From assembly GCF_023898315.1 (NCBI RefSeq), contig NC_064622.1, positions 355,985,234 through 356,049,233 of the forward strand: a stretch of 64,000 nt of DNA, read 5' to 3'. Under the pieces are notes generated by a model, which saw nothing but the letters and a program-made list of their open reading frames with translations, searched no databases and was not told the DNA's origin. How positions within the stretch are numbered: position 1 is the first letter of the stretch; the number at the start of each line of letters is the position of its first letter. This document shows, one piece after another, positions 46,455 through 58,889 of this stretch. The position numbers were made by a program, and so were the translations under genes. The stretch is from Schistocerca nitens (Eukaryota > Arthropoda > Insecta > Orthoptera > Acrididae).

Positions 46455-49328
46455 CCCTTTCTTTACCGAATTTCGAAGTTTTGAGAAAAAAAAAATCTGC
46501 ATTCGTTTTTACACTTATTTAGGTGCATAAATGTAAAATATGATAAAATCTTTTTTTTATATGTTTTATTCCAAAAAATTTTTAACGTTGATTTTAAGCA
46601 ACAGTGGTTCTTACAGGTAGTGACATCATAGAAACAAAATTAAATAAACATGGGTTCATGTAAGCAAAATATTTGTTTATACATCACATTTTATAGCTTA
46701 GAAGTCTATGCACAGCATTTTTATTATTGACAATGTGGTGATGACTAATTTTCCTTCGAGTAATTAACAAATTAAGATCTGTGTATTAGTAAAAATTTGA
46801 AATTTTTGTACTGCAAACATTTCACTGTTTTACTTTCATGTATCTTGTCAGACATCAGTGTGTGTTGTATCTCTGCCTTATGAAGTTATTATATTCCATG
46901 AAAGATGTGGAAACACTTCTTATTTACTGTGAGACACAGATGCACTTTACACATGGTGCAAAAAATTTGTGTAGTAGACTTAATGCAAACTTTACATCGA
47001 CCTTTCTTCTCTACCATATCTGCAAAGTGTTCGAACCCATCAAAACGCACATCCATAACTGGAGCTGCACATACAGTCCTTTTTGCTGCAGGAGTCCTTG
47101 TCAATATTTCAGAACTTGGTCTTCCTCTCTTCTTTTGGGAACCTGATTCACCCGCAAGCAGTAGACTTGCAGCAATATTAGCTTGGAACTGCAGGAGTGA
47201 CACCTTTGAGGTTTTGCCACGTTGGACCATTTGACGTCGGTGGAGTAGCCATCCATTGACAACTGCTACAGACAAACACCAGTACACAATGCGCATATAC
47301 CACTTCCGTGACCTCAAGTTGATACGGTATAGTTCTATCAACATGTCAGCAAGGTCCACGCCCCCCATATGTTTGTTGTACTTTTTCCACTATTTAAGGT
47401 CTAGGTACATCAATGAATTTCTTTTCAGATGCAGAATAGCGTCTACATGTTGCCATGGGCTCAACACAAGCATATGTTGACACGAAATTTATGCATTTTC
47501 TGTCAAACCAGCGTACTAAAGCTACATTCTTTGTTGTTTCCACTCTCCAGTCACAGGAGCCACATCCAGTTTTCTTGAGCTCCGCTTCAGTTTTCAAGGG
47601 ACATTTTCCCATCCTGTCTGTCCTGATGGTGCCACAGAATTCAATGCCCCTTTCTTTCAGGGCAATTGCTAATGGTATAGACGAAAACCAACTATCAGCA
47701 AACACTTTGAAATGCTGTATCTCTGGCAATGTTTCCGTCAATGCCAAAACAATATCCCCAGACAAACCTAATCCTCTATCACTGCAGGTGTTTTTGCCAA
47801 CATAAATTTCAAAATCATACATCATGCCTGAAGCACCAGCTCTCGTAGAAGATCTGTAGCCCCACTTGTGAGGCTTATTTCTTATGTACTGTTCCAAACC
47901 GCTTCTACCCTTGAATGGTACTATCTGTTCATCAACAGCTTGGTATTCTTCTAGAGGGAGTGTCCTCAATGATGGCTGCAATACAGATAAAAGTGGGCGA
48001 ATCTTGAAGAGTTTGTCACGATTACTATCAGCTTCAGGCAAGTCTTGATTATTGACAACATGAAAATACCGTAGTAGCTGGAAGAAGCGAGTTCTGCTCA
48101 TCACATCAGCTATTGGTGAATACCTACACTCATTCGACCAGTATAAATGAATGGAAGGCATTTTGATTATGCCCATGTGCAGTAAAATACCAACAAACTG
48201 CTCCATTTCATTTTTGCTCGTCTGCAAAGAAACTGAATCTTTCCGCAAAGCATAGATATTGGACTGCTCAGCAATGAGTTCAAATACGTCATCATTCATA
48301 AATATTTTATAATATTGCAAAGGTGTCATTTCCTCTATTGGTGGTGGTGGAAGTGATTCTTTCCATTCTGTGTCTTTTACCACAAAATCAGTTTTTCTAA
48401 ATTTATAATCACTACGCTTACATCTATGTTTTACTTGCTGCTGCTGCTCACGTGTAGATGGTGCTCCTTCATTTGTATTGTTGTTGCTTACATCTGATTT
48501 TGGCTGAGAATCAATAACTTTACCACTCCTGACTGCATCAGCCTGAAATTTAAAGATATTGACATCTAAAATACGTAATTATGCTTATAATTATGTACTT
48601 TCTCAATATTGTTACTTCTCCTTTTCCACCACCTGAATGAAATTCATGACAGCTGCTTCGGAAATAGCTTGAGAACTTTCATCAATTTCGACAGTTTCAT
48701 CTTTATCTTCGTCCCCAACATCTGATATATCCCCATCAGGGACATCAATGTATGCATTGAACTCATTATCAGGTAAATTCATAATATATTCTCGGTCAGC
48801 ATCAGTCAAAAAGCCAGACATAGTGATGCAATATTTAAAAAGTGTCTAGAATGTGATTTTATACCTGCAAAGCAAAATTTCAAACACCTACATCAATAGA
48901 TTTGTAAAGCGACGCATTATATTACGGAATTTCCACTCAATTCCACTGTTGCTTTGAAGCAACATAAGGTTTTGCGCAGTTTATCTTATCTGGAAATCAT
49001 TCTGCAAGTCAAATGTATGATGTACTTATGCAGGAAGGATTGTCACAACACACGATAATTATTTGACTGTAAACGAAAGTGCAAAACTTACGTATTTTAC
49101 GCGTTTTTTATCATCAATTCTTCACAATGAAGACTCCAGCAACTAGTCACGCTCAACAATTGTTTCCTTCTTCCCGCGCGCTAGTTCCTGCCATCTGTTG
49201 TCAGGAACAGTCACTACTGGCATGGAGCTTCAAGTAAACAGTGGCAAAGGGTAGTTAAAATCGGTTTGATGCAAAATACATCTATGGAAAGACGATGTTT
49301 CTTATAAGCTACGCTGGTAAAGAAAGGG
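46455..49328 (-). mobile_element. piggyBac transposon, full length
   Basis: 2,874 bp between two TTAA sites (46451-46454 and 49329-49332), with 13-bp perfect terminal inverted repeats CCCTTTCTTTACC. TTAA duplication and this TIR form are characteristic of piggyBac. The transposase runs on the minus strand. Confidence 0.96.
46889..48821 (-). pseudogene. piggyBac transposase, nearly intact
   Basis: Minus-strand order. An acidic N-terminus (48821-48612, MSGFLTDADREYIMN) is followed by a stretch at about 48610-48545 with in-frame stops, perhaps a short intron ending in TTTCAG. The main frame (to 47394) contains the DDE_Tnp_1_7 core with AVDEQIVPFKGR (first Asp) and VFADSWFSSIPLA (second Asp). 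After a TAA at 47394-47396 and a one-base frame change, 47368-46889 gives MGGVDLADMLIEL (third Asp) and a C-terminal Cys-rich domain CKVCIKSTTQIFCTMCKVHL. All three catalytic aspartates are present. Only the stop and frameshift near 47390 clearly break it. Confidence 0.92.
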
Positions 49329-49364
49329 TTAAACTAAATAGGTTAGCACACGAAACACCAAAAC

Positions 49365-49555
49365 CTCCCTCTCTCTCTCTCTCTCTCTCTCTTCCTTTCT
49401 TTCTCTCCCCCCCCCCCCCCCCCCCGTCCCTCTCTCCTCTCCCCATCCCCCTCCCGCCTCACCCTCTCCGCTTCCCCTCTCCCCCTCTCCCCCCTTCTCT
49501 CCCTCAACCCCCACTGCCTCACTCTTTCTCCCCCCCTCTCTCAACGTTGTAGGGT
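49365..49555. repeat. Pyrimidine-rich low-complexity tract
   Basis: (CT)n followed by poly-C and CCCTCTCC repeats. Translations are proline/serine or glutamate/arginine/glycine low complexity only. It lies just outside the right piggyBac end and 150 bp before the next exon. Confidence 0.95.
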
Positions 49556-49702
49556 GTGGGGTGGAGAGAGGTGTGAGGGAAAAATTCTTACATGTCTTTC
49601 CTTAGTAATTAATGACTAGTGTGTTCTATAAAAATTTTAATATCAAAACTGTGTTCAAATTACAAATCTAATTCATTCTCTTACCTTTTACCACCCTGCT
49701 AG

Positions 49703-49883
49703 GAAGGAACACTGTCTGCGGATGGAACTATGTCCTCGGGAATGCTTCATGATAGGTCTTATAGATCTATTACAGACGAAAGACACTGGTGAAATATTCT
49801 CAGAGCCTGTTGACCAGACAGAAGTTGTGGACTACAGTGATGTTGTTAAGCAGCCAATGGATTTATCAACAATGCGTGTCAAG
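49703..49883 (+). CDS. Br140: BRPF/Br140 exon, N-terminal half of the bromodomain
   Basis: 181 nt between acceptor CCCTGCTAG and donor GTATTA at 49884. The first base completes the Leu codon left open at 40852, and the exon ends in phase 0. The product KEHCLRMELCPRECFMIGLI then DLLQTKDTGEIFSEPVDQTE and VVDYSDVVKQPMDLSTMRVK covers helix Z and the ZA loop of the bromodomain, including the IFSEPV shelf (most bromodomains have WPF) and VxDYxDVVKxPMD. The bromodomain binds acetylated histone tails and targets the acetyltransferase complex. The reading frame is clean, in contrast to the transposon debris on both sides. Confidence 0.96.
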
Positions 49884-50362
49884 GTATTAATTTTCGACTT
49901 TTACATCTGTTGGGCTCAGCACTTTAATTACCATGTTCCATTATAATGACTGTAATAAACAAGTTAAAATTTCATGGTGGACCAGAACTCAAACTCAGAT
50001 ATATGTTTTTATGGTTTCATTTAGAATGCTATACCAATGCAAACAATCTGTCGCACACAGTTTTAAGAATGGTTTTTGTGTCTTTTAAGACCAATATTTA
50101 TAGCCATTTTGTTAGTTTAACCAGTAGTTTTATATGGCTGGTCATATTAGCACAAGATCTCAATGTATTTATTAAAAATTGGCTTTTTTGTGTTAGTTTC
50201 AAGCTCAAAATATCAAGATTTCATTTCTATAAGCTGACTTAATGTGGTGACAAAATGCATATACATTTGTCAAAAAATTACAGGAGTAGTCAACATATAC
50301 TGACGCATCTTGGAAAAATGTTATGTCTAGCACAGCTACACCTTGGAGTTAAGACACTTGTT
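49884..50362 (+). other. Start of a Br140 intron, pre-insertion sequence
   Basis: Intron sequence between the exon donor and the LINE target site. No other feature. Confidence 0.6.
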
Positions 50363-50371
50363 ATCATTACA

Positions 50372-53270
50372 CTTGTCGTTATCAGGAGAAAGAAAACTGG
50401 CGTTCTACGGATCGGAGCGTGGAATGTCAGGTCCCTTAATCGGGCAGGTAGGTTAGAAAATTTAAAAAGGGAAATGGATAGGTTAAAGTTAGATATAGTG
50501 GGAATTAGTGAAGTTCGGTGGTAGGAGGAACAAGACTTCTGGTCAGGTGACTACAGGGTTATAAACACAAAGTCAAATAGGGGTAATGCAGGAGTAGGTT
50601 TAATAATGAATAGGAAAATAGGAACGCGGGTAAGCTACTACAAACAGCTTAGTGAACGCATTATTGTGGCCAAGATAGATACGAAGCCCACACCTACTAC
50701 AGTAGTGCAAGTTTATATGCCAAATAGCTCTGCAGATGACGAAGAAATTGAAGAAATGTATGATGAAAAAAAAGAAATTATTCAGATAGTGAAGGGAGAC
50801 GAAAATTTAATAGTCATGGGTGACTGGAATTCGAGTGTAGGAAAAGGGAGAGAAGGAAACGTAGTAGGTGAATATGGATTGGGGGGAAGAAATGAAAGAG
50901 GAAGCCGCCTTGTAGAATTTTGCACAGAGCACAACTTAATCATAGCTAACACTTGGTTTAAGAATCATGATAGAAGGTTGTATACATGGAAGAACCCTGG
51001 AGATACTAAAAGGTATCAGATAGATTATATAATGGTAAGACAGAGACTTAGGAACTAGGTTTTAAATTGTAAGACATTTCCAGGGGCAGATGTGAACTCT
51101 GACCACAATCTATTGGTTATGACCTGTAGATTAAAACTGAAGAAACTGCAAAAAGGTGGGAATTTAAGGAGATGGGACCTGGATAAACTGAAAGAACCAG
51201 AGGTTGTACAGAGTTTCAGGGAGAGCATAAGGGAACAATTGACAGGAATGGGGGAAAGAAATACAGTAGAAGAAGAATGGGTAGCTTTGAGGGATGAAGT
51301 AGTGAAGGCAGCAGAGGATCAAGTAGGTAAAAAGACGAGGGCTAGTAGAAATCCTTGGGTAACAGAAGAAATATTGAATTTAATTGATGAAAGGAGAAAA
51401 TATAAAAATGCAGTAAATGAAGCAGGCAAAAAGGAATACATACGTCTCAAAAATGAGATCGACAGGAAGTGCGAAATGGCTAAGCAGGGATGGCTAGAGG
51501 ACAAATGTAAGGATGTACAGGCTTATCTCACTAGGGGTAAGATAGATACTGCCTACAGGAAAATTAAAGAGACCTTTGGAGATAAGAGAACCACTTGTAT
51601 GAACATCAAGAGCTCAGATGGAAACCCAGTTCTAAGCAAAGAAGGGAAAGCAGAAAGGTGGAAGGAGTATATAGAGGGTCTATACAAGGGCGATGCACTT
51701 GAGGACAATATTATGGAAATGGAAGAGGATGTAGATGAAGATGAAATGGGAGATACGATACTGCGTGAAGAGTTTGACAGGGCACTGAAAGACCTGAGTC
51801 GAAACAAGGCCCCCGGAGTAGACAACATTCCATTGGAACTACTGACGGCCTTGGGAGAGCCAGTCCTGACAAAACTCTACCATCTGGTGAGCAAGATGTA
51901 TGAAACAGGCGAAATACCCTCAGACTTCAAGAAGAATATAATAATTCCAATCCCAAAGAAAGCAGGTGTTGACAAATGTGAAAATTACCGAACTATCAGT
52001 TTAATATGTCACAGCTGCAAAATACTAACGCGAATTCTTTACAGACGAATGGAAAAACTTGTAGAAGCTGACCTCGGGGAAGATCAGTTCGGATTCCGTA
52101 GAAATATTGGAACACATGAGGCAATACTGACCTTACTACTTATCTTAGAAGAAAGATTAAGGAAAGGCAAACCTACGTTTCTAGCATTTGTAGATTTAGA
52201 GAAAGCTTTTGACAATGTTGACTGGAATACTCTCTTTCAAATTCTAAAGGTGGCAGGGGTAAAATACAGGGAGCGAAAGGCTATTTACAATTTGTACAGA
52301 AACCAGATGGCAGTTATAAGAGTCGAGGGACATGAAAGGGAAGCAGTGGTTGGGAAGGGAGTAAGACAGGGTTGTAGCCTGTCCACGATGTTATTCAATC
52401 TGTATATTGAGCAAGCAGTAAAGGAAACAAAAGAAAAATTCGGAATAGGTATTAAAATCCAGGGAGAAGAAATAAAAACCTTGAGGTTCGCCGATGACAT
52501 TGTAATTCTGTCAGAGACAGCAAAGGACTTGGAAGAGCAGTTGAACGGAATGGATGGTGTCTTAAAGGGAGGATATAAGATGAACATCAACAAAAGCAAA
52601 ACGAGGATAATGGAATGTAGTCGAATTAAGTTGGGTGATGTTGAGGGTATTAGATTAGGAAATGAGACACTTAAAGTAGTAAAGGAGTTTTGCTATTTGG
52701 GAAGCAAAATAACTGATGATGGTAGAAGTAGAGAGGATATAAAATGTAGACTGGCAATGGCAAGGAAAGCGTTTCTGAAGAAGAGAAATTTGTTAACATC
52801 GAATATAGATTTAAGTGTCAGGAAGTCATTTCTGAAAGTATTTGTATGGAGTGTAGCCATGTATGGAAGTGAAAAATGGACGGTATATAGTTTGGACAAG
52901 AAGAGAATAGAAGCTTTTGAAATGTGGTGCTACAGAAGAATGCTGAAGATTAGATGGGTAGATCACATAACTAATGAGGAGGTACTGAATAGGATTGGGG
53001 AGAAGAGGAGTTTGTGGCACAACTTGACCAGAAGAAGGGATCGGTTGGTAGGACATGTTTTGAGGCATCAAGGGATCACCAATTTAGCATTGGAGGGCAG
53101 CGTGGAGGGTAAAAATCGTTGGGGGAGACCAAGAGATGAATACACTAAGCAGATTCAAAAGGATGTAGGTTGCAGTAGGTACTGGGAGATGAAGAAGCTT
53201 GCACAGGATAGAGTAGCATGGAGAGCTGCATCAAACCAGTCTCAGGACTGAAGACCACAACAACAACAAC
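50372..53270 (+). mobile_element. RTE-type LINE, near-intact copy with exact target duplication
   Basis: 2,899 bp flanked by a perfect 9-bp duplication ATCATTACA (50363-50371 and 53271-53279). The 3' end is ACCACAACAACAACAAC, a short tandem-repeat tail as in RTE elements, instead of poly-A. It starts inside the region that corresponds to the early endonuclease coding part of copy A, so it is 5'-truncated and lacks the leader. Same family as 402-3735, with far fewer lesions. Sense orientation to the host gene. Confidence 0.95.
50378..53251 (+). pseudogene. LINE endonuclease-reverse transcriptase with two nonsense codons
   Basis: One reading frame from about 50378 to the stop at 53249-53251, broken only by TAG at 50522-50524 and TAG at 51056-51058. 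Endonuclease: GAWNVRSLNRAGR, GISEVRW, MGDWNSSVGKG, DYIMVRQR, NSDHNLLVM. RT: ENYRTISLICHS, GEDQFGFRRN, FVDLEKAFDNVDW (motif A), RQGCSLSTMLFNLYIE (motif B), FADDIVIL at 52487 (catalytic, intact), YLGSKI. The C-terminus WRAASNQSQD lies 18 bp before the tail. Copy A has CAG (Gln) at both stop positions, so both lesions are single C-to-T changes. Apart from these and the 5' truncation the enzyme looks complete. Confidence 0.94.
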
Positions 53271-53279
53271 ATCATTACA

Positions 53280-54659
53280 GGAAGAGAAAGTAAAGACATC
53301 TTAGCTAGACCTGTGATTGAGAAATGGCTAATTTCTCAGATATTGGAGTGTCTCAAATTTCAGTTGTGTAACTTCGGACTAGTGAGACCTGAGTTTCTCC
53401 CAGCTTGTACAACGTTCAACTAACTTGTGGAAATGTATCAGGATGATGCCGTCAACAAGAGGTGATATTTCAGAGGTGCACATCCTGTTATTTTCAAGGC
53501 TAAACTGCAGCATGCAAGTACTGTGCAAGAATGTAAACTTTTCAAAATATCGGCAGTTGTCAATGTCACCCGGCTGCATTCCCATAAGTTATTTAGCCTT
53601 TGAACCTGTTTTAAAACAGCTGCAAGTATTGGAAAATGGTCATGACAAAATCATTGATGAGCAATTGCGGTGATTATTTCCTCTTGCTCACACACCTCAA
53701 AACAGCTACATAGTATGATTCAGGTCTAACAAACTTTGCAAACAGCTATGTGACAAGAATATTGACCCATATTTTTTGCAGAAAGAGGCCTCTATCATCA
53801 TAGGCCCATTGTATGTGTTCTGTTAAAAATAGAACACCCTTAATCTTAAAGACAGCACTCAGTGATACATTAAGGATGGTAGCACATTAGATGGGGCTGT
53901 ATTTTGTACTCCGTGTATGAAATTTGAAATAATCCTACACTTGTACTTGATGGATGTCAGTATTATGTTTGCGGTTTGACAATGAAGCAGAAATTAGTAT
54001 TACTAGATATGTGGTGATCTGAACTGTACAGTAGTGTCCTGTGTCGGTCCACAGGTGGGGGAGTGAGATCCTCTAGTCTTTTGTCCTGTTGTACACTGGC
54101 ACCATTGGTAGCTGCGTTATGTGTGGGGTTTTTTTATGATGTCAATAACATGAGAGCTCAGACGACATGCTGACATGGTGGGATGTCAGTGGCATACTGT
54201 TATACATTTTTAGCATGCGTTTTTAAGAAATCTAGTATCCATGCCAGCACCTTCTAAGTGCTGAGAATTCGTCATCTTGAGAAGTAGCTAAATCATCTGA
54301 AATCTCTGTGAATCTATGCCACATGCATATAAATCACCTGTAACCATTGTATTGTGTGCTTTTGAGCTAGTATTCCATTTCTGGAGTCATATAGAGACCC
54401 ATAACTGTATTTTTCAGTGAATTTTAGTTTATGTAAAAGGCCCATCTTCCAATTTATGAAAGCGGAGTGAAATGAACGCGTACGTTGACACAAAATGTGA
54501 CATATTTACTGATCCCAAAACTGTTGTGGTCAGTATGTTATGAATACAACATTTTTATGTAATTTCATGATTTGATTTGATAATTTTAGGTTGCTTATCT
54601 GATTTATGCAGAGTGATAACATAGTTGTCGTCTATCAAATGTTACCTTTTTTATGTTAG
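53280..54659 (+). other. Br140 intron, remainder
   Basis: No gene recognised. It ends in the acceptor TTTTTTATGTTAG of the next exon. Confidence 0.5.
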
Positions 54660-54953
54660 GCAGCAAACTTTGAATATCAAGACCTTGATTCACTAGAAGC
54701 GGACTTCCTACTGATGATAAACAACTGCATGGCATATAATGCTCGTGACACCGTATTTTATCGGGCTGCACTCCGTATGCGAGAGCAAGGTGGAGCACTT
54801 ATACGGCAGGCCCGCTATGATATGGAGGTGCTAAAATTTGATCCAGTCACAGGATTGCTTATACCACCAGATGAATCTCCTGTAAAGACTCAGCATGCTG
54901 AATCTGATATTGACCGTGAACTTGCTGACATCACAAGCAAAGTGGAAGTTGGG
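54660..54953 (+). CDS. Br140: BRPF/Br140 exon, C-terminal half of the bromodomain
   Basis: 294 nt, phase 0 at both ends, acceptor ATGTTAG and donor GTATGT at 54954. It begins AANFEYQDLDSLEADFLLMI, continues NNCMAYNARDTVFYRAALRM and REQGGALIRQARYDMEVL, then a less conserved tail with PPDESPVKTQHAESDIDREL. This supplies helices A to C. The acetyl-lysine-binding Asn of the YNARDT box is the codon at 54738-54740. Aligned across the splice with 49703-49883 the domain matches vertebrate BRPF1 without a gap between PMD.TM and the Asn box. The acidic, proline-containing tail after the bromodomain is the usual variable linker. Confidence 0.97.
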
Positions 54954-55949
54954 GTATGTAAACATATTGAATTAATTTTAATCTGAATTTTTTTTGCAGT
55001 TCTCACTTTATGATTGTTTTTGTTGTGGTTTCCAAGTTCGTGTGCAGCATTTCCAGATTTAAAATATGGAGATCCAGAATTTTTTCCTTGGGTGTAAACA
55101 ATAAACATGTATTAAAATAAAAAACAGTCACTAACAGAAATTGCCAGATGTTTGCTTAGTTAAGAAGTCTCTGAAGTACCCATGACGACACTTCATTCAA
55201 GTATGTGGCACATACACTGTACTAAAATATTTGATGGTTTTTCTTGTGAAGAAATGACTTGTTGTATGGGTTTACAGGAAAAAAATATTGTAAATACTCT
55301 GTCTGTTACATTTTTCAGATTTTATTATGTTTTACATTATTTTTGTAACTATTTTTAATATTTGATAGATAATAACATATATACACAGGATCTTCTTTTT
55401 GTTCTACATAGTAACCTGCATTTTGAGTTTGTGTATTAACAAACTTCTACTGCCCATAGCTTCCTCTAGAGCTTTCCAGTCTTTCTTTTTTAACTATGTT
55501 GATTAGGTATGTATTTTAGTAGTAACACATTGCAGCTTCTGCTCAGCTCATCCAACTCTAGACTTTGCAGTGTATTTCCCTCCTTGACCCTCCTTATTTT
55601 TCCCTTCATGTGCTTTAGAGTTTCTTTATGTATTCTGTTTCTAAATTTTACAAAAATAAACTGTGTACAACAGGTTTAGTTCTATTTGCTTTCTTTGCCT
55701 TAGTGCCATACAGTATCTTAAATCAGGCAATATAAAATAGAATTCCTCTTTCTCTGTGTGAATTTTCTTGATGATGTTTCGCAGTCAAAAGTTACAGTCC
55801 ATATGAAACCTAACTGACAAGTATCATTATGCTTCTCAATTTGTGTGTTGATATTCTTTTTGTTTTGGATTTTATCATCAATCCACACAGACTTCTGTCA
55901 GTGTTGCAGTTCCTTTTCATACATGTATGATCAAGGCATATGACTCATG
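54954..55949 (+). other. Br140 intron, no gene recognised
   Basis: AT-rich intron. The short open frames are unremarkable. Confidence 0.45.
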
Positions 55950-57412
55950 ACTAGTGACTGGAAAATGTAGCATCTATTTTTGGCAAAATTCACATGTTTT
56001 TAAAAATTTACACCTATTTTTGTCAAAATTAGTATCAATTTGGTCTTTGTAAAAGTACTGAATGGGACCTTTTTGACTGGAATGTTAACTTTTGGTAAAA
56101 CTTCAACACCTTTTTCTTTGGAAATGGCCTTTTTTATTTCATCTGGCTGTACTCAAGCTTTCAAAAATAATTGTTCTCTTGAAAAGCAGCAGTATTTTCC
56201 TGCCAGTGAACTGAATGTGTTCCCAATTTAAGGTGTTTCTGGACATTATTTGTCTTTTCACAACCAATTTTATGGTTACAAAATATGCAGATTGTTAACT
56301 TTGACCTTTTGTGGGCATTTAGAACCATGTAACTCATGCTTGGTAATGATACAGAAGCGACAAGGCACTTAGCATAGAAGTAGGACCGAATGTACTATAA
56401 CTCTAGTTTAAGATTAGGAGAAGAATTTTGGCGCAGTTGAAAAACGTTTCAAATTTTGTTTTACAGTCACTATATGGTATAGCGACAAACAGCCGTAAGC
56501 ATAAACAAACTAGAATTTTGACTGCCAGAGGGGAGAGGAGTGGTGCAGGGAAAGAAGCCCAGCTTCCGTTTCACAGGGCATCAGCGTACAGTAGAGGTGA
56601 CACATTGTCACAGAGAACGCTGATCTCATCTGGTGTTTTAAGGGTCGTAATCGCAATCCATGATAGACCATGATTGGTCGCTTCACTTGTTTCAAAATAA
56701 GAAAATAAAACAATGAACAACACACAACACAAAGTGTTGCTTGCTGAGTTCATCAAGGTATTGGTAATGACGTAGTTCAAGCCCGACCTCTAGCTGTATT
56801 CGATGCAACCACATTTCAAAATATCCACCATCTAACTTGCCATGTTAAAACTGTTCACATTTTACCATGTTTTGAGCCATTGTACCATCTGTTGAGCTTT
56901 AACTAACAAAAAACTGTACGCCTTTCTTTGTTATAAAATTCTAGGTCCCACGACGGGTATCTTAAATAGACCATTCAACCAACCACAGTTCACATGGCTC
57001 CAGATCATTGAGTGCATTGCAGCATACATTTTTTATTTTGCAAACATGTTGTTAAGAACATTATCTTTCCAAATTGGTCATCACCAGATGGGGTACAACA
57101 CTAGTAACTGAAAATTAGTTACATTTTCAATATTTGTATGCAGAGAAAGATTCTTATGCACGCTATATTTTCAAACTGTGCATCACCAGATGAAGTACAA
57201 CACCAGTAACTGAAAATTGGTTACATTTTCAATATCTATAAGCAGAAAATAAAGCTATTTTTCTCTAATAAAACAGTTCATATGGATACTGTTTGCTATG
57301 AAATAGCACCTATTAAGGTGTTTCATGTTTTGAGCCAGAATTTGCATCTACTGTATTTCACATTTGTCACAAAATGTGAATTTTTTCCGTCCCTACTAAT
57401 AACACGTATCAT
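55950..57412. mobile_element. Candidate non-autonomous hAT-like element
   Basis: The left end ACTAGTGACTGGAAAATGTA and the reversed right end ATTAGTAGGGACGGAAAAAA are similar, and both are followed inward by a CATCT/ATTTT-rich zone with repeated ACAAAATTCACA-like words. There is no transposase-like ORF inside. The end form is reminiscent of hAT MITEs but I did not find an 8-bp duplication. Boundaries are tentative. Confidence 0.3.
57078..57250. repeat. Tandem repeat of about 102 bp, two units
   Basis: TCATCACCAGATGGGGTACA at 57078 and GCATCACCAGATGAAGTACA at 57180 begin two copies, each followed by ACTGAAAATT and GTTACATTTTCAATAT. The second unit is partial. Confidence 0.85.
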
Positions 57413-58234
57413 GTCTCCCTTTTAACAACATAACTTAAGATGTCAGTGCAGAATTCTTTCAACTACCTGAGACAGTGTTTGAGGGCATCACTCTTAATAC
57501 CTTCATTTCTGGAAAATTTGTAGTGTTCCTTGTAATTCATTTTGATTTTTCCTGATTTCCTAACTTATAAATTGGATTGTCAGTGCAGCAGCATGTACTT
57601 GGATTAGTACAAAGGATCATAATAAGTAAAATGTTACTTAATATTTATGAAAGAAGTGCCTAAACAGAAGCAGTGAAAATGGCTGGCCAACTTGTATATA
57701 TAATTAATTCAAAGTGTTAGTGTATTCTGTTCAGAGCCCGTCAATTAATTATTGACTTGACACACACTTACATGCAAGTGCGCACGCTCACACAAACACA
57801 CACACACACACACACACAAATTCAAATTTGAATGTGGGATGTCAATTTATGTTACTTCTCATTCATTGTACTTTTTGACTCTCATGTTTTTAAGTGACTG
57901 CTCTTTTTCTTTAATGTCCAAATATACACTTTCTCTATTCTCTGGTGTGTGAAGGAATCTAAAATTTCGAAACTGAACTTTATTTGTAAATGTTTATTAA
58001 TTGTACTTCAGTTGTCTCTGTTTATCTGGTGCTAAGTAAACACTCTTCTTCTGTCACAGATATTTGAAGTGTTTATCTTTGATTTTTGTTTTTAGTAGAT
58101 TTTTACCATTTGTAGCAGCTGCTAAAACCAAATGGTTATATGGATTTGAGAACCATGCCACTTTATTTTAGGGTTCCTCTTAAGTTGTATTGTAATTTTA
58201 TGACTCATTAAGTTGTTTGATAATTTGTTTACAG
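57251..58234 (+). other. Br140 intron, final part
   Basis: Includes a (CA)n stretch near 57797-57819. It ends in the acceptor TTTGTTTACAG of the exon at 58235. No other feature. Confidence 0.5.
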
Positions 58235-58388
58235 GGCCGAGAAGCTTTAGCACGTTTACTGGAACTTCAAGTTCGATGCCAGGATTTAAAACTTGGTCCA
58301 GCTCGTGCAAAACGATTACGTCTCATTCGTTCTGCTATTACAAAGTTACGGCGGCGTATCAATGCATCAGCAGTGACTGCTCGTTCTG
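58235..58388 (+). CDS. Br140: BRPF/Br140 exon, basic helical region after the bromodomain
   Basis: 154 nt, phase 0 start (acceptor TTTACAG), donor GTAAAT at 58389 after one base of a Gly codon, so the next exon lies beyond or is not recognisable in the window. The product GREALARLLELQVRCQDLKL then GPARAKRLRLIRSAITKLRR and RINASAVTARS resembles the LxELLDxLxxxxAMKSSGSRSKRxKLLKKEIxxLR segment of vertebrate BRPFs. That segment is predicted helical and basic, between the bromodomain and the PWWP domain, where MEAF6/ING5 contacts map in the family (known from vertebrates, inferred here). An alternative reading through the donor would stop a few codons later. Confidence 0.9.
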
Positions 58389-58800
<412 letters not shown>

Positions 58801-58889
58801 CAACTCTATAGCCAAAACTGACTACATTGCACTGTCAGTAGATGTGTGTATGTGTGTGTGTTTTATTTTACACATCTTGCTCCATAGGG

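Noticed and set aside
49295..49552. Proline-rich and Glu/Gly-rich open frames on both strands
   Set aside because: Produced by the (CT)n/poly-C tract and not by a gene.
50522..51058. Programmed stop readthrough in the LINE frame
   Set aside because: Both TAG codons are CAG in the older copy, so simple mutation is the better explanation.
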